DNA of 64,000 bases from Salinimonas chungwhensis DSM 16280. Its GTDB lineage: Bacteria; Pseudomonadota; Gammaproteobacteria; Enterobacterales; Alteromonadaceae. Shown here piece by piece: positions 9,979 through 21,172 of the stretch (position 1 is its first letter; every line of letters begins with the position of its first letter). The notes under the pieces were generated by a model. It was not told where the DNA came from and did not search any database. It saw only the letters and a list, made by a program, of their open reading frames with translations. The stretch lies in assembly GCF_000378185.1 (NCBI RefSeq), contig NZ_KB899377.1:1-64000 (forward strand), in the 5' to 3' direction. The translations under genes and the position numbers were made by a program.

Positions 9979-10935
9979 GTGGCTAATTCTCTTCGTATTA
10001 TTTTTGCAGGTACCCCGGATTTTGCTGCTGATCATCTTCGCGCCTTGCTGGATTCAGAGCATCAGGTGGTGGCTGTTTACACACAGCCAGACCGCCCGGC
10101 AGGACGTGGCAAAAAACTGACTGCCAGCCCGGTCAAGCAACTCGCTCTGGCTAATGATATTCAGGTGCACCAACCTCAGTCACTGAAAGATGAAGACGCC
10201 CAGCAAACCTTGCAAAATATTAAAGCAGATATAATGGTAGTGGTTGCCTATGGGTTGATTTTGCCCCAGACAGTGTTACAGACACCACCGTTTGGGTGTA
10301 TTAATGTGCACGGCTCACTGCTTCCTTTGTGGCGGGGTGCGGCCCCTATCCAGCGAGCTATCTGGGCAGGAGATACACAAACCGGGGTTACCATCATGCA
10401 GATGGATGAGGGGTTGGACACCGGTGATATGCTGCATACTGCGGCTATTCCAATTCAGCCTGAAGATACCAGTGCTACGCTTTACGACAAGCTAGCAGAG
10501 CTGGGACCGAAAGCCTTGATGCATGTGCTGGACAATCTGGATACAGCGCAGCCGCAAAAGCAGGATGATAGTCAGGCTACCTACGCAAAGAAACTATCTA
10601 AAGAAGAAGCTGAGATTGACTGGTCGCAGTCGGCATCGCAGTTAGCGCGCAATACCCGGGCATTTAATCCCTGGCCGGTGGCATGGACTGAAATCGCGGG
10701 TGAGAAAGTCAAAATATGGGCCGCGCAAGTCATCGACGAAGAGGGTGCAAGTTCTCCCGGCATGATTACTCAGGCCGATAAACACGGCATTGTTGTTTCT
10801 TGCGGAGAGGGCCGGTTAAAAATTACCAGCTTACAGTTGCCGGGCAAGAAACCGCTCAGTGCAGCAGAAGTTCTCAATGCACGAAAAGACTGGTTTAAAG
10901 TTAATCACATTATAGGTAGTAAAAAACCGGCATGA
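9979..10935 (+). CDS. fmt: methionyl-tRNA formyltransferase
   Basis: Formylates initiator Met-tRNA using 10-formyl-tetrahydrofolate. The 318-residue protein contains [13 protein letters not shown], the folate-binding loop [17 protein letters not shown] with the catalytic Asn and His, and the C-terminal tRNA-binding domain with FNPWPVAWT. It overlaps rsmB by 4 nt (ATGA), indicating translational coupling. Confidence 0.98.
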   Translation: MANSLRIIFAGTPDFAADHLRALLDSEHQVVAVYTQPDRPAGRGKKLTASPVKQLALANDIQVHQPQSLKDEDAQQTLQNIKADIMVVVAYGLILPQTVLQTPPFGCINVHGSLLPLWRGAAPIQRAIWAGDTQTGVTIMQMDEGLDTGDMLHTAAIPIQPEDTSATLYDKLAELGPKALMHVLDNLDTAQPQKQDDSQATYAKKLSKEEAEIDWSQSASQLARNTRAFNPWPVAWTEIAGEKVKIWAAQVIDEEGASSPGMITQADKHGIVVSCGEGRLKITSLQLPGKKPLSAAEVLNARKDWFKVNHIIGSKKPA

Positions 10936-12266
10936 ATGCCCCACTTCCCCGCGCCAAAAATCTGCGTGCCGATACTGCTTGGGTAATCTATCAGATTCTT
11001 GAAAACGGCAAGTCTTCACGTGAATGCTTAAGCACTGTTCAGCAGCGTCATTTACCAAAAGACAGTGCCTGGCTTCAGGAAATGTCCATGGGCGCAATGC
11101 GTCAGCTTCCGCAACTACAGCTGTGGCTTCGCGCACTTTTGGATAAGCCGTTAAAAGGCAATAAAAAGATTCTTGAGCATCTGATAATGCTGGGTTTTTA
11201 TCAGCTTGCGTTCAGCCGGGTGTCGGCCCATGCAGCAGTGGCAGAAACTGTCCACGCAGCTTCAGTACTGGGCGGCGATGGCCTTAAAGGCTTAGTAAAT
11301 GCTGTGCTGAGAAACTTTCAGCGTCAGGACATGCACTTACAGCGCAGTGACGACCCCATAATACAAAGTGGTATGCCAAAGTGGCTATATAAAACTATCC
11401 ACACCTGTTACCCATCCTTTGCCGGGACAATCCTTGCCCAAGCCAATGAAATTGCGCCTTTATGGTTGAGAGTCAACCGACAGAAAGTATCGATGGATAC
11501 GTTTACCAGTGCTCTGACGTCGGCTGATATTCGTTTTACACTCAGCGAAGAGCACCCTGATGCGGTTATTGTTCAAACCCGTACCGATGTGGTTAGCCTG
11601 CCCGGCTATAATGAAGGTTGGTTTGCCGTTCAGGACGGTGCTGCTCAGCTTGCGGCAGCATATTTGTTGCCTCGGGAAGGCGAGCGTATTTTGGACTGTT
11701 GTGCGGCACCAGGTGGCAAGACCGGCCACATTCTCGAAACTGCCCCAGCTATTTCGCAGTGCATCGCACTGGACAGTGACAAAAAGCGTCTTATACGCGT
11801 TGAAGAAAATATGCAGCGCCTGGGGCATACTGCTTCGATAATACAGGGCGATGCTTCTGCTCCTGATACGTGGTGGGACGGCCAACATTTTGACCGGATT
11901 TTGCTGGATGCGCCCTGCTCTGCGACCGGGGTTATCCGTCGCCATCCGGATATTCGGTGGTTGCGCAAGAAAAGCGATATTGATGCGTTAGTAATATTAC
12001 AAAACCAGATTCTGACGGCATTGTGGCCGACGTTAAAAGAAGGCGGCACACTGCTTTATGCCACCTGCTCTTTACTCCCGGCAGAGAATAGTGAACAGAT
12101 GCAGCACTTTTTATCCACCCATGCTGATGCCCAGCTTGTTCCAATTATCGCGGGTGAAACCCCTGATAACCCGGGCCGGCAAATTCTGCCCGGAGAGCAA
12201 CAAATGGATGGTTTCTATTATTGCAGACTGTTAAAGTCTTTTCGAAATCAATCAGTAGAACGATAA
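10932..12266 (+). CDS. rsmB: 16S rRNA m5C967 methyltransferase
   Basis: This SAM-dependent RNA (cytosine-5) methyltransferase has 444 residues. An N-terminal NusB-like domain (about 1-140) is followed by the catalytic domain with [15 protein letters not shown] (SAM loop), [20 protein letters not shown] (motif IV, with the release Cys) and [12 protein letters not shown] (motif VI, with the nucleophilic Cys). Third gene of def-fmt-rsmB-trkA. Confidence 0.97.
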   Translation: MNAPLPRAKNLRADTAWVIYQILENGKSSRECLSTVQQRHLPKDSAWLQEMSMGAMRQLPQLQLWLRALLDKPLKGNKKILEHLIMLGFYQLAFSRVSAHAAVAETVHAASVLGGDGLKGLVNAVLRNFQRQDMHLQRSDDPIIQSGMPKWLYKTIHTCYPSFAGTILAQANEIAPLWLRVNRQKVSMDTFTSALTSADIRFTLSEEHPDAVIVQTRTDVVSLPGYNEGWFAVQDGAAQLAAAYLLPREGERILDCCAAPGGKTGHILETAPAISQCIALDSDKKRLIRVEENMQRLGHTASIIQGDASAPDTWWDGQHFDRILLDAPCSATGVIRRHPDIRWLRKKSDIDALVILQNQILTALWPTLKEGGTLLYATCSLLPAENSEQMQHFLSTHADAQLVPIIAGETPDNPGRQILPGEQQMDGFYYCRLLKSFRNQSVER

Positions 12267-12275
12267 CAGAGTCAG

Positions 12276-13655
12276 ATGAAGATTATCATTCTTGGCGCCG
12301 GACAGGTGGGCGGTACCCTCGCAGAAAATCTGGTTGGCGAAAAAAACGAAATCACCGTCATTGACTCGGATCATACTCGCTTACGTTCTTTGCAGGATCG
12401 GCTGGACTTGCAGGTAGTGGTAGGTGTTGGCTCTCACCCTGACATTCTTAAGAAAGCCGGTGCCGAAGACGCGGATATGCTGATCGCGGTAACCAATAGC
12501 GATGAAAGCAATATGCTGGCCTGTCAGGTGGCTTACAGTCTGTTTAAAACCCCTACCAAGATTGCCAGGGTACGTTCTGAGCAATACATTATCTACCAGG
12601 AGCAATTGTATAAACAGCAGGATATTCCTGTTGACCATATTATTGCGCCTGAACAGCTGGTGACCAAAGCTATTAAAAGGCTCATTGACTATCCTGGCGC
12701 ATTGCAGGTGGTGGAGTTTGCAGAAGGGAAAGCCAGCCTGGTGGCCGTAAAAGCCTATTATGGCGGTCTTTTGGTAGGCCACGCCCTGTCAGCGCTAAAA
12801 GAACATATGCCTAACGTGGAAACCCGGGTTGCGGCCATTTATCGGCGCGGACGTCCTATCCGTCCGCTGGGTACAACGGTCATTGAAGCAGATGATGAAG
12901 TTTTCTTTATCGCTGCTACCAAACACATCCGCGCGGTGATGAGCGAACTGCAAAAGCTGGAATCAAGCTATAAGCGTATCATGATTGCCGGTGGCGGATT
13001 AATTGGCGCAGGCCTGGCTAAGCGGTTAGAGCACAATCATAATGTTAAGTTAATAGAATTTGACCGGGAGCGCGCGCAGTATCTGTCTGCCCACCTTGAT
13101 AAGACGATCGTGTTTTGTGGCGATGCTTCTGACCCTGAGTTACTCACCGAAGAAAGCATAGAAGATGTTGATGCATTTATCGCCGTGACCAACGACGATG
13201 AAGCCAATATTATGTCGGCGATGCTGGCTAAACGTATGGGCGCCCAAAAAGCAATGGTGCTAATTCAGCGCGGCGCGTACGTTGATCTTGTTCAGGGCGG
13301 CGAAATCGATATTGCGTTTTCACCTCAACAGGCCACCATCTCAGCCCTGCTCACACATATCCGCAGGGGCGACATAGTTAATGTGTACTCACTTCGCCGC
13401 GGGGCTGCGGAGGCTATAGAAGCTATCGCACATGGTGATGAGAATACATCGCGGGTAGTCGGCCGTGAAATTGGTGATATCAAGCTTCCGCCGGGCACTA
13501 CAATCGGTGCTGTAGTTCGTGACGACCAGGTCATCATCGCGCACAGCGATACCGTCATTGAGGCGAATGACCATGTCATTCTGTTCCTGGTCGATAAAAA
13601 ATATATCAACGATGTTGAAAAGATCTTCCAACCAAGCGCATTCTTTTTTGGCTAG
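12276..13655 (+). CDS. trkA: Trk potassium uptake system regulatory protein
   Basis: This cytoplasmic NAD-binding gating subunit of the Trk K+ channel has 459 residues. It has two RCK modules, each with a Rossmann glycine loop: [15 protein letters not shown] at the N-terminus and [15 protein letters not shown] at about residue 235, each followed by a TrkA-C domain. It converges on trkH with 11 nt between stops, placing both Trk subunits side by side in opposite orientation. Confidence 0.97.
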   Translation: MKIIILGAGQVGGTLAENLVGEKNEITVIDSDHTRLRSLQDRLDLQVVVGVGSHPDILKKAGAEDADMLIAVTNSDESNMLACQVAYSLFKTPTKIARVRSEQYIIYQEQLYKQQDIPVDHIIAPEQLVTKAIKRLIDYPGALQVVEFAEGKASLVAVKAYYGGLLVGHALSALKEHMPNVETRVAAIYRRGRPIRPLGTTVIEADDEVFFIAATKHIRAVMSELQKLESSYKRIMIAGGGLIGAGLAKRLEHNHNVKLIEFDRERAQYLSAHLDKTIVFCGDASDPELLTEESIEDVDAFIAVTNDDEANIMSAMLAKRMGAQKAMVLIQRGAYVDLVQGGEIDIAFSPQQATISALLTHIRRGDIVNVYSLRRGAAEAIEAIAHGDENTSRVVGREIGDIKLPPGTTIGAVVRDDQVIIAHSDTVIEANDHVILFLVDKKYINDVEKIFQPSAFFFG

Positions 13656-13666
13656 ACAACAGTACC

Positions 13667-15118
13667 TTAACTTCGCCAGAAGGTAGGAGAAAACAGCACC
13701 AGCAGTGAAAATACTTCTAACCGGCCGAATAACATAGCCGAAACCAGAATCCATTTACCTGGATCGGATACCTCAGAGTAGGTTCCTGCCACGCTGCCCA
13801 AACCCGGACCGAGGTTATTCAGCGTCGCCGCTGTCGCGGTAAAGGCCGAGATATTATCCAGCCCGCTGGCGATCATACCTAACATAATAACCACGAAAAC
13901 AATGGCGTAGGCTGAGAAAAACCCCCAAACAGCTTCCACCACACGATCGGGCATGGCACGCTCCCCCAGCTTGACTGAATAAACGGCTTTAGGATGAATC
14001 AGCCTGTCAATTTCCCGCTTGCCTTGTAAATACAAAAGAAACACCCGGATAACTTTAAGTCCCCCGCCCGTCGAACCGGCACACCCGCCGATAAAACTGG
14101 CAAAGATAAGCAGGATAGGCAGAAAGGTTGGCCAGGAGGCAAAATCCGTAGTGGCAAAGCCCGCTGTAGTGCCTATGGACACTGCCTGAATCAAGGCTTG
14201 ATCCAATGCTTCTTCAGCTGAGGTGTAATAACCGGTAAGCACCAGGGTTAAAAAACACACCAAAATAAGCGTCGCCTGGATACTGAAGAATGCTTTAAAC
14301 TCTGGATCGCTGAAATAGTGTTTGAAAGAACGTCCGGTAGCAGCGGTATAGTGCAAAGAGAAATTTAGCGCAGCGATAAGCAAAAATACGGCACAAATCA
14401 CATTTATCGCGGGGCTTTGAAAATAACCCATGCTGGCATCATGAGTAGAAAAACCGCCAATCGCGACCGTTGAAAAAGCATGGCAAATTGCATCAAACCA
14501 ACTCATCCCGGCTAACCAGTAGGCTACCGTACAGGCCACTGTTAACGATAAATAGATGTACCATAAATGTTTTGCGGTATCGGCAATGCGTGGTGTCATC
14601 TTGGAATCTTTTACCGGCCCCGGCATCTCGGCGCGATATAGCTGCATGCCCCCTACCCCCAGAATAGGTAGAATAGCCACCGCCAGAACAATGATCCCCA
14701 TCCCGCCAAACCATTGCAGTTGCTGACGATAAAACTGGATGGAATGAGGTAAAAACTCAATCCCCTCTATAACGGTGGCACCGGTGGTAGTTAAACCAGA
14801 AAAGGATTCGAAAAACGCATCTGTCACGGTCATGCTGGGCTGTTCCAGCAATATAAAGGGAATGGCACCAAAACTTGCTAACACCGCCCAAAACAGTGCG
14901 ACGATAAGAAAGCCTTCTTTCGCCCGCAGATCTTGTCGATGAATCCTGTTGGGATACCACATCGCCGTACCCGTTAAGACACACAGGATAAATGCCATAA
15001 TAAAGGGTACACCGCTACCATCCTGGTAAAGCAGGGAAACCAATGCTGGCGGAATCATGGTGACACTGAATAGCGCAACCAGCAGTCCGAGAATACGTAC
15101 GATCGCACGATAGTGCAT
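13667..15118 (-). CDS. trkH: Trk potassium transporter membrane subunit
   Basis: This K+-translocating membrane subunit has 483 residues and 10 or more hydrophobic segments. The family's selectivity-filter P-loops appear as SFSGLTTTGATV, TVAIGGFSTHD, TTAGFATTDF and TLNNLGPGLGSV. It works with TrkA, encoded convergently downstream. No start ambiguity of note (MHYRAIVRILG). Confidence 0.96.
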   Translation of the reverse strand: MHYRAIVRILGLLVALFSVTMIPPALVSLLYQDGSGVPFIMAFILCVLTGTAMWYPNRIHRQDLRAKEGFLIVALFWAVLASFGAIPFILLEQPSMTVTDAFFESFSGLTTTGATVIEGIEFLPHSIQFYRQQLQWFGGMGIIVLAVAILPILGVGGMQLYRAEMPGPVKDSKMTPRIADTAKHLWYIYLSLTVACTVAYWLAGMSWFDAICHAFSTVAIGGFSTHDASMGYFQSPAINVICAVFLLIAALNFSLHYTAATGRSFKHYFSDPEFKAFFSIQATLILVCFLTLVLTGYYTSAEEALDQALIQAVSIGTTAGFATTDFASWPTFLPILLIFASFIGGCAGSTGGGLKVIRVFLLYLQGKREIDRLIHPKAVYSVKLGERAMPDRVVEAVWGFFSAYAIVFVVIMLGMIASGLDNISAFTATAATLNNLGPGLGSVAGTYSEVSDPGKWILVSAMLFGRLEVFSLLVLFSPTFWRS

Positions 15119-15202
15119 GTTTTTTCAAAAGCCTTGTTATTATTAGTAAAAATACACCATTGCAAAACTTACCGCTACGGCGCTTTTTATTATGCGAAGA
15201 TC

Positions 15203-15231
15203 CGGGCGAAAGGAAAAGTGTATTTCGCCCG
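15203..15231. terminator. strong hairpin downstream of elbB
   Basis: CGGGCGAAA (15203-15211) pairs perfectly with TTTCGCCCG (15223-15231). It lies about 10 nt beyond the elbB stop. No T-run follows on the elbB strand, so it may stabilise or weakly terminate the transcript rather than act as a classical terminator. Confidence 0.45.
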
Positions 15232-15240
15232 AAAAAGGCT

Positions 15241-15894
15241 TTATTGCATAGACAATACTGTCTCGACCATTTTATTAAGGCCGGCTTCTGCCTCCAGAAT
15301 GTCCTCGGCAAGCATATAGGCCGGTGTCGTCACCAGCTTTCTGTCGGAGTCTACCACGATCTCATCAACAGCACACTCGACATGCTGTGCGCCAAGCTCC
15401 TCTATCCCTTGCGCACTGGCGACATCATTGCCAATGGTGAGCTTAACTTTATTACCATACACAGATGCAGCCAGAGCCGGAGCGATGCACGCATAACCCG
15501 CAGGCTTCCCAGCATTAGCAAAGTCCTGGCAGACCTTAAATACTTCTTCATCTGGCTTGCTAGCAGCGCCATCTACAGCAAATGTACAAAGATTTTTGGC
15601 CGCGCCAAACCCACCTGGCAGAATCAAAGCATCAAAATCATCGGCATTGCACTGGGTGACTGGCTTAATATCTCCTCTGGCCAACCGGGCAGACTCAACC
15701 AGAACATTTCTGGTTTCGCCCTTGGCAACTTCACCGGTAAGATGATTAAACACATGCAGTTGCTCTTTATCCGGCGCAAAGCATTGATACTGGGCTCCGG
15801 CACGCCGAATTGCCAGCAGCGTGATGACAGTTTCATAATGTTCCGAGCCGTCAAATACACCGCTACCACTTAAAATAATTGCCACTTTTTTCAT
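15241..15894 (-). CDS. elbB: isoprenoid biosynthesis-associated glyoxalase ElbB
   Basis: This 217-residue DJ-1/PfpI superfamily protein starts MKKVAIILSGSGVFDGSEHYE, diagnostic for ElbB. The nucleophilic Cys lies in PAGYACIAPAL, with ALILPGGFGAAKNL before it. E. coli ElbB has glyoxalase activity in vitro; its link with isoprenoid synthesis is genetic. Monocistronic, upstream of the polA regulatory region. Confidence 0.92.
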   Translation of the reverse strand: MKKVAIILSGSGVFDGSEHYETVITLLAIRRAGAQYQCFAPDKEQLHVFNHLTGEVAKGETRNVLVESARLARGDIKPVTQCNADDFDALILPGGFGAAKNLCTFAVDGAASKPDEEVFKVCQDFANAGKPAGYACIAPALAASVYGNKVKLTIGNDVASAQGIEELGAQHVECAVDEIVVDSDRKLVTTPAYMLAEDILEAEAGLNKMVETVLSMQ

Positions 15895-16063
15895 TAGTGC
15901 CTCCTACCCGTTACTATTATTGACTTATATCGTTTCAGATTAAAAAACGAACAAAACGGTTAAAAAAAGTTCTGAAATAACGCTTAGACTAGCTGATTCA
16001 GTATGCTACATTACTCCACCGTTTCGTCAAAAGACGAAGCTGTGAACAATACTAATCACTGAG

Positions 16064-16254
16064 TTATCCACATTTATTCGGATTAAATTTCACGCAGGGC
16101 CGCGGATCACAAAATCCTCTACAAGCTAAGAAATTTCTGATCTCCGTTTAATGATCATACACCTCCGATAAGGGTTGTATTGATCGCGTCTGTTTGTTAG
16201 ATCACAAAGTTATCCACAAGCGATCATAAGTTATTTAGCCTCTTTGTGGCGATC
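16064..16254. other. DnaA-box and GATC cluster upstream of polA
   Basis: The 412-bp gap between elbB and polA contains two perfect DnaA boxes TTATCCACA (16064-16072 and 16210-16218), and TGTGAACAA at about 16041 as a weak one. Seven GATC sites fall at about 16105, 16139, 16153, 16182, 16200, 16222 and 16251. The density (seven in about 150 bp, against one per ~256 expected by chance) resembles an oriC or a DnaA/SeqA-regulated promoter. No gene lies in the gap. The polA promoter must also be here. Confidence 0.55.
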
Positions 16255-16307
16255 CGCCAAAGCCTATGGCATTCTTGCGTCTATTCTCTTCTACATAACG
16301 AAGGCAT

Positions 16308-19058
16308 ATGGCAACTATTCAAAAACCTCCATTTATACTGGTAGATGGATCGTCTTATCTGTTCAGAGCATTTCACGGCCTACCACCACTAACAAACTCC
16401 AAAGGTCAGGATACGGGCGCGATCTATGGTGTGATCAATATGCTACGCAGCCTTATCAAGCAATATAATCCGTCAAATATTGCCGTTGTTTTTGATGCGA
16501 AAGGTAAAACATTTCGTGACGAAATCTACAAAGACTACAAAGCAAATCGTCCGCCTATGCCTCAGGAGCTCGGCGCCCAGATCAAGCCATTGCATGACAT
16601 CATCCGCGCCATGGGTTTACCGATAATTGTCGAAGAAGGTGTAGAAGCCGATGATGTTATCGGTACCCTCGCCCGCATCGCGACAGAAAAACGTATCGAT
16701 ACCGTTATCAGTACCGGCGACAAGGATATGGCGCAGTTGGTTAATCAGCATATTACATTAATCAACACCATGACCAACCAGGTGATGGATATTGAAGGCG
16801 TAAAGGAAAAATTCGGCGTCCCTCCTGAGCTGGTGATCGACTTTCTGGCCCTTAAAGGTGACAAAGTCGATAATATTCCCGGCGTACCCGGCGTAGGTGA
16901 CAAAAGCGCGCAAGCTTTACTCAATGGTATTGGCGGTATCGACGAGATTTATCAAAATCTGGATAAAATTGCTGAGCTGAACTTTCGCGGCAGTAAGTCC
17001 ATGGCCGCGAAAATGCAGGACTACGAAGAGCAGGCCCGCTTATCTTATGAGCTGGCTACTATAAAATGTGATGTGGAGATGGATTATTGCCCCGAAACGC
17101 TGACCCCCACAGAACAAGACAATACTGCACTTGAAACCCTGTTCACCGAATATGAGTTTAAGCGCTGGCTTAATGAAGTTTCATCGCAAGCTGCTGCAGA
17201 TGAGGCGCAGCAAACCGCTGATACTCCGGCAAAGCAACAGATAGATACCAGCCAGTATGTAACGATATTTGACAAGGACACCTTATCTGCATGGCTGAAA
17301 AAATTAAAAGAAGCACCATTATTTGCGTTTGATACTGAAACCACCAGCCTTAAGTATATGGAAGCCGAGCTCGTGGGAATCAGTGTCTGTGCGGTGCCCG
17401 GCGAGGCCGCTTATATTCCGGTGGCCCATGATTATCCTGATGCACCGGAACAGCTGTCACGGGACTATGTGCTGGAGCAGTTCAAGCCGTTACTTGAAGA
17501 TGAAAATATCAAAAAAGTCGGCCAGCATATCAAGTATGACAAAAACATCCTGGCCAATTACGATATTACACTCAATGGCATCGCCTTTGACACCATGCTC
17601 GAATCCTATGTATTGAACAGTACCGCCAACCGGCACGATATGGATAGCCTGGCGCTGGCGCATCTGGACCATAAAACGGTTCACTTTGAAGATATTGCCG
17701 GTAAGGGTGCCAAACAGCTAACTTTCAATCAGATTGATCTGGAGCAGGCAGCCCCTTATGCAGCAGAAGATGCTGACATCACGCTGCGACTGCACCAGAT
17801 ACTGTGGGAAAAACTGACCCAGCAAGAGCAGCTGAAATCCATTCTGGTAGATATTGAAGTGCCTCTGGCCAGCGTGCTTTCGCGGATGGAACAATTAGGT
17901 GTATATATTGATAGTCAGCGACTGGCGCAACACAGCCAGGATCTGGCTAAGCGTATCGACGAGCTTGAAAAAACAGTTCACGAGGAAGCCGGCGAAAGTT
18001 TCAACCTGGGCTCCACCAAGCAGTTACAAAAAGTACTCTTTGAAAAGCTGGAACTACCGGTAATAAAGAAAACGCCCAAAGGCGCACCCTCTACCTCTGA
18101 AGAGGTTTTACAGGAGCTGGCGTTAGAATATCCCATACCCAAAATGATTATGGAATATCGCGGCTTGTCCAAGCTTAAAAGTACCTATACTGATAAGCTA
18201 CCCAAAATGATTTGCCAGCGAACCGGCCGCATTCATACGTCTTATCACCAAGCGGTTACGGCCACTGGCCGGCTATCTTCCACAGAACCTAATCTGCAAA
18301 ATATTCCAATTCGAAATGAAGAGGGTCGTCGTGTCCGCCAGGCTTTTGTGCCTCGGGAAGGCTACAAAATTGTTGCAGCAGATTACTCTCAGATCGAACT
18401 GCGCATTATGGCTCACTTATCTCAGGACAAAGGATTGCTGGATGCTTTCTCTGAGGGTAAAGATATCCACCGGGCTACCGCAGCTGAAGTTTTTGGTGAA
18501 AAACTGGAGGACGTCACAGCAGATCAACGCCGTAGTGCCAAAGCCATTAATTTCGGTTTAATTTATGGAATGTCAGCCTATGGGCTATCCAAACAATTAA
18601 ATATCCCCCGACACGAAGCTCAGCAATACATGGATCTTTACTTTGAACGCTATCCTGGTGTTTTGAAATATATGGATGACACCCGGGCCTTAGCCAAAGA
18701 AAAAGGTTATGTGGAAACTGTTTTTGGCCGCCGTCTGTATTTACCGGATATCAAAGCTAGCAACGGGGCCCGTCGCAAAGGGGCGGAGCGGGCGGCCATC
18801 AACGCGCCCATGCAGGGCACGGCTGCTGATATTATCAAAATGGCTATGATCAAGGTCGATGAATGGATCCAATCAAATAAAAACGACGATATCTATATGA
18901 TGATGCAGGTGCACGATGAGCTTGTTTTTGAAATAAAAGAAAACAAAGTAGAAGACGCCTCTAAAAAGATAGTAGAGCTCATGGAGAACGCTGCCACCCT
19001 GTCTGTGCCGCTGGATGTAGAAGCCGGTGAAGGTAAAAACTGGGACGAAGCTCACTAA
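16308..19058 (+). CDS. polA: DNA polymerase I
   Basis: This 916-residue polymerase is for repair and Okazaki fragment maturation. The N-terminal 5'-3' exonuclease is at about 1-290 ([35 protein letters not shown]). The 3'-5' exonuclease at about 330-520 keeps the catalytic DTET in [10 protein letters not shown]. The family A polymerase has motif [17 protein letters not shown], motif [21 protein letters not shown] and motif [12 protein letters not shown]. All active-site residues look intact. It is followed by the Spot 42 gene, as in E. coli. Confidence 0.98.
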   Translation: MATIQKPPFILVDGSSYLFRAFHGLPPLTNSKGQDTGAIYGVINMLRSLIKQYNPSNIAVVFDAKGKTFRDEIYKDYKANRPPMPQELGAQIKPLHDIIRAMGLPIIVEEGVEADDVIGTLARIATEKRIDTVISTGDKDMAQLVNQHITLINTMTNQVMDIEGVKEKFGVPPELVIDFLALKGDKVDNIPGVPGVGDKSAQALLNGIGGIDEIYQNLDKIAELNFRGSKSMAAKMQDYEEQARLSYELATIKCDVEMDYCPETLTPTEQDNTALETLFTEYEFKRWLNEVSSQAAADEAQQTADTPAKQQIDTSQYVTIFDKDTLSAWLKKLKEAPLFAFDTETTSLKYMEAELVGISVCAVPGEAAYIPVAHDYPDAPEQLSRDYVLEQFKPLLEDENIKKVGQHIKYDKNILANYDITLNGIAFDTMLESYVLNSTANRHDMDSLALAHLDHKTVHFEDIAGKGAKQLTFNQIDLEQAAPYAAEDADITLRLHQILWEKLTQQEQLKSILVDIEVPLASVLSRMEQLGVYIDSQRLAQHSQDLAKRIDELEKTVHEEAGESFNLGSTKQLQKVLFEKLELPVIKKTPKGAPSTSEEVLQELALEYPIPKMIMEYRGLSKLKSTYTDKLPKMICQRTGRIHTSYHQAVTATGRLSSTEPNLQNIPIRNEEGRRVRQAFVPREGYKIVAADYSQIELRIMAHLSQDKGLLDAFSEGKDIHRATAAEVFGEKLEDVTADQRRSAKAINFGLIYGMSAYGLSKQLNIPRHEAQQYMDLYFERYPGVLKYMDDTRALAKEKGYVETVFGRRLYLPDIKASNGARRKGAERAAINAPMQGTAADIIKMAMIKVDEWIQSNKNDDIYMMMQVHDELVFEIKENKVEDASKKIVELMENAATLSVPLDVEAGEGKNWDEAH

Positions 19059-19169
19059 ATAGTAATAATATTACATATTTAGGTTAAAACGAAAAATAGC
19101 ACCACCTTTTTGGTAATTAAATTACATAAAATCCTTGCGTTTTAAGGCGTGTATTGTAACCTTATTAAT

Positions 19170-19242
19170 GTAGGGTACAGAGGTGAGAAAGCTGTTTTCA
19201 AACCTTTGCTTTAACCCCGGCCAATTTTGCCGGGGTTTTTTT
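19170..19242 (+). ncRNA. spf: Spot 42 small RNA
   Basis: GTAGGGTACAGAGGTGAGA at 19170 matches the 5' end of E. coli Spot 42 (GTAGGGTACAGAGGTAAGA), including unpaired regions that contact target mRNAs. A terminator CCCCGGC (19215-19221) / GCCGGGG (19229-19235) with seven T residues closes it. The position between polA and engB/yihA is the same as in E. coli. At about 73 nt it is shorter than the 109-nt enterobacterial RNA, lacking most of the middle region. In enterobacteria it is repressed by CRP and, with Hfq, represses secondary carbon metabolism. Confidence 0.9.
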
Positions 19243-19379
19243 ATGCTTAAAAAAAAGTATAAGCCATTGATAATTAATGACTTATAAAATCATTCGGATT
19301 TTTTCATATCTTCGGGAACTTATCGGGAAAGCAGCCACTCTTACTTATGGTTTTTATGTGTTTTCTCTCAGTAATTTTT

Positions 19380-19407
19380 GCCCCATCGTCTGATGGGGCT
19401 TTCTTTT
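19380..19407 (+). terminator. second rho-independent terminator after spf
   Basis: GCCCCATC (19380-19387) pairs with GATGGGGC (19392-19399) around GTCT, followed by TTTCTTTT on the plus strand. Spot 42 already has its own terminator about 140 nt earlier, so this hairpin ends another plus-strand transcript or catches read-through. It is in the wrong orientation to terminate engB. Confidence 0.75.
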
Positions 19408-19434
19408 ATCTGCAGATTGCTTTTCGTCTTCCGC

Positions 19435-20037
19435 TTAGTCCTGATTTAGTGAGAACCACTTTTCTAACATTCGCTCCAGTTCAGGCAATCCCTGTTTTGA
19501 CGTAGCAGAGAATGTTTGTACCGTTACATCGCCCATGAAAGCCAGCGCAGCTTCCTCTGCCATTATCAATTTTTCTTTCCGCTTTCCCGACTTGAGTTTA
19601 TCTGATTTGGTCAATACGGCCAGCACTGGAATACCGGCATCCACAGCCCAGTAAATAAGATCCTGATCTAAATCCTTAAAGGGATGGCGAATATCCATTA
19701 ACACCACCAGCCCTTTAAGACTTTTGCGTTTTTGAAGATACTCACCCAGCGATTGCTGCCACTTTTTTTTCATGGCCAGTGGCACCTGGGCAAAGCCGTA
19801 ACCGGGCAAATCAATGAGGCGTCTGCCCTCGTCCAGTTCAAAAACATTGATCATTTGCGTCCGACCGGGGGTTTTACTGGTTCGGGCAAGACTTTTCTGG
19901 CGCGTCAATGCATTGAGCGCACTGGACTTACCCGCATTAGACCGACCGGCGAATGCCACCTCCACACCATCATCTCCTTTAAGATGACGGATGTCGGGTG
20001 CACTGGTAGAAAAAGTGGCTTTAGTAAAATACGTCAT
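19435..20037 (-). CDS. engB: ribosome biogenesis GTP-binding protein (YihA/YsxC)
   Basis: This essential GTPase of large-subunit assembly has 200 residues. G1 is [15 protein letters not shown], switch region [14 protein letters not shown]3 DLPGYGF, G4 TKSDKL and G5 SATSKQG. Adjacent to polA/spf, the conserved arrangement. Transcribed towards spf. Confidence 0.97.
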   Translation of the reverse strand: MTYFTKATFSTSAPDIRHLKGDDGVEVAFAGRSNAGKSSALNALTRQKSLARTSKTPGRTQMINVFELDEGRRLIDLPGYGFAQVPLAMKKKWQQSLGEYLQKRKSLKGLVVLMDIRHPFKDLDQDLIYWAVDAGIPVLAVLTKSDKLKSGKRKEKLIMAEEAALAFMGDVTVQTFSATSKQGLPELERMLEKWFSLNQD

Positions 20038-20209
20038 CGTCGTCTCCGCCTGAGCAACTTAAATAATTTGTTAATTTATCACCAGAATTGTACATTTTTG
20101 CCCCTTCCCTTTAGTATAAAAGAGGATTTTCTGGCATAGTAAATGTGCTAAATACCGATAATACCACGTATATCCGCAAATCCGCTGGATCCTTTACGGA
20201 AGATTACTT

Positions 20210-20836
20210 ATGAAAAAACTGTGTTTGTTAGCGTGTTTAACGTTTAGTTTGACAACAGGAGCACAAACTTCAGGCGGTGACCCTGAAGCAGGAAAACAAA
20301 AATCAACAACCTGTGCAGCTTGTCACGGGCCTGACGGTAACAGTGCGATTCCTATGAATCCTAAACTTGCCGGGCAGCATGCTAATTACTTAGTCAAGCA
20401 ATTGAAAGAATTTAAACTGGCTTCGCAGACAGGTGGCGAGGAAGGCAGAAATAACGCGGTTATGAATGGTATGGCCGCCGCACTGTCTGAGCAGGACATG
20501 CAGGATATTTCTGCCTATTATGCAAGCCAGGACTTAAACATCGGGACGACGCCTGAAGAAGTGATTGAACCTGGTGAGGCGCTTTACCGAGGTGGTGACC
20601 TTGAGCGGGGTATTACAGCATGTATGGCGTGTCATGGCCCTCGCGGTAATGGTATGCAACTGGCAGGTTTCCCGAACATTAGTGGCCAGCATACTGAATA
20701 TCTTGCCTCTCAGTTAAAAGCATTTCGCAGTGGGCAGCGCCACAATGACATGAATGGTATGATGCGTGATATTGCGATGAAACTAACAGATGAAGACATC
20801 GAAGTGCTGTCGAAATATCTGGCTGGCTTGAATTAA
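20210..20836 (+). CDS. dihaem cytochrome c4
   Basis: This periplasmic electron carrier has 208 residues. A signal peptide (MKKLCLLACLTFSLTTGAQT) is followed by two class I cytochrome domains, each with a CXXCH haem site: CAACHG near residue 36 and CMACHG near residue 143. The domains are repeats of each other (GPDGNSAIPMNPKLAGQHANYL versus GPRGNGMQLAGFPNISGQHTEYL), diagnostic of c4. It delivers electrons to terminal oxidases. A c4 gene beside engB is common in marine gammaproteobacteria. Confidence 0.93.
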   Translation: MKKLCLLACLTFSLTTGAQTSGGDPEAGKQKSTTCAACHGPDGNSAIPMNPKLAGQHANYLVKQLKEFKLASQTGGEEGRNNAVMNGMAAALSEQDMQDISAYYASQDLNIGTTPEEVIEPGEALYRGGDLERGITACMACHGPRGNGMQLAGFPNISGQHTEYLASQLKAFRSGQRHNDMNGMMRDIAMKLTDEDIEVLSKYLAGLN

Positions 20837-20889
20837 AAAGCCTTTAACAACATACACATGTTAATTTCCTGTTAAGAATGGTATTGTAA

Positions 20890-21156
20890 TCATTTATGGA
20901 TCGTGTAAGCTGTTCCACACGTTTCGGGCATGCATCGTTTCAGTGCACCAGAAACTTAATAATAACAATAACGAATACACGGATGAACGGAAAAAGCGTC
21001 AGGAAGGCCTAGAACAACAATAAAGCTCTGCGAAAAATAAAAAAAAGGGGAGCACTTTAGCATTGGAAGCAACAACAAGCACATGAGGTGCAAACGGGAG
21101 AAGTGTCATCTGACACTAAAATATAGAGGTGATGGCCAAAAGCCATCACCTTTTTT
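20890..21156 (+). ncRNA. candidate CsrB/CsrC-like regulatory RNA
   Basis: The 336-bp gap between the cytochrome gene and the methyltransferase gene has no open frame but carries at least seven GGA motifs: GGATC at ~20898, GGATG ~20981, GGAAA ~20989, AGGAAGG ~21001, GGGGAGC ~21047, GGAAGC ~21065 and GGGAGAAG ~21096. It ends in a near-perfect terminator (AGGTGATGGC / GCCATCACCT). CsrA-sequestering RNAs are made of such GGA elements. In E. coli csrC lies between yihA (engB) and yihI, both present here on either side. The 5' end is not determined; 20890 is approximate. Confidence 0.5.
21127..21156 (+). terminator. strong rho-independent terminator
   Basis: GGTGATGGC (21128-21136) pairs with GCCATCACC (21142-21150) around CAAAA, followed by TTTTTT. 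It is too far (about 290 nt) from the cytochrome c4 stop to be its obvious terminator, so it probably ends the RNA proposed at 20890-21156. Confidence 0.85.
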
Positions 21157-21172
21157 CTTTTAAGAAACTACG

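Noticed and set aside
19250-19434. The 19380 hairpin could be the engB terminator.
   Set aside because: Its T-run is on the plus strand, opposite to engB transcription.
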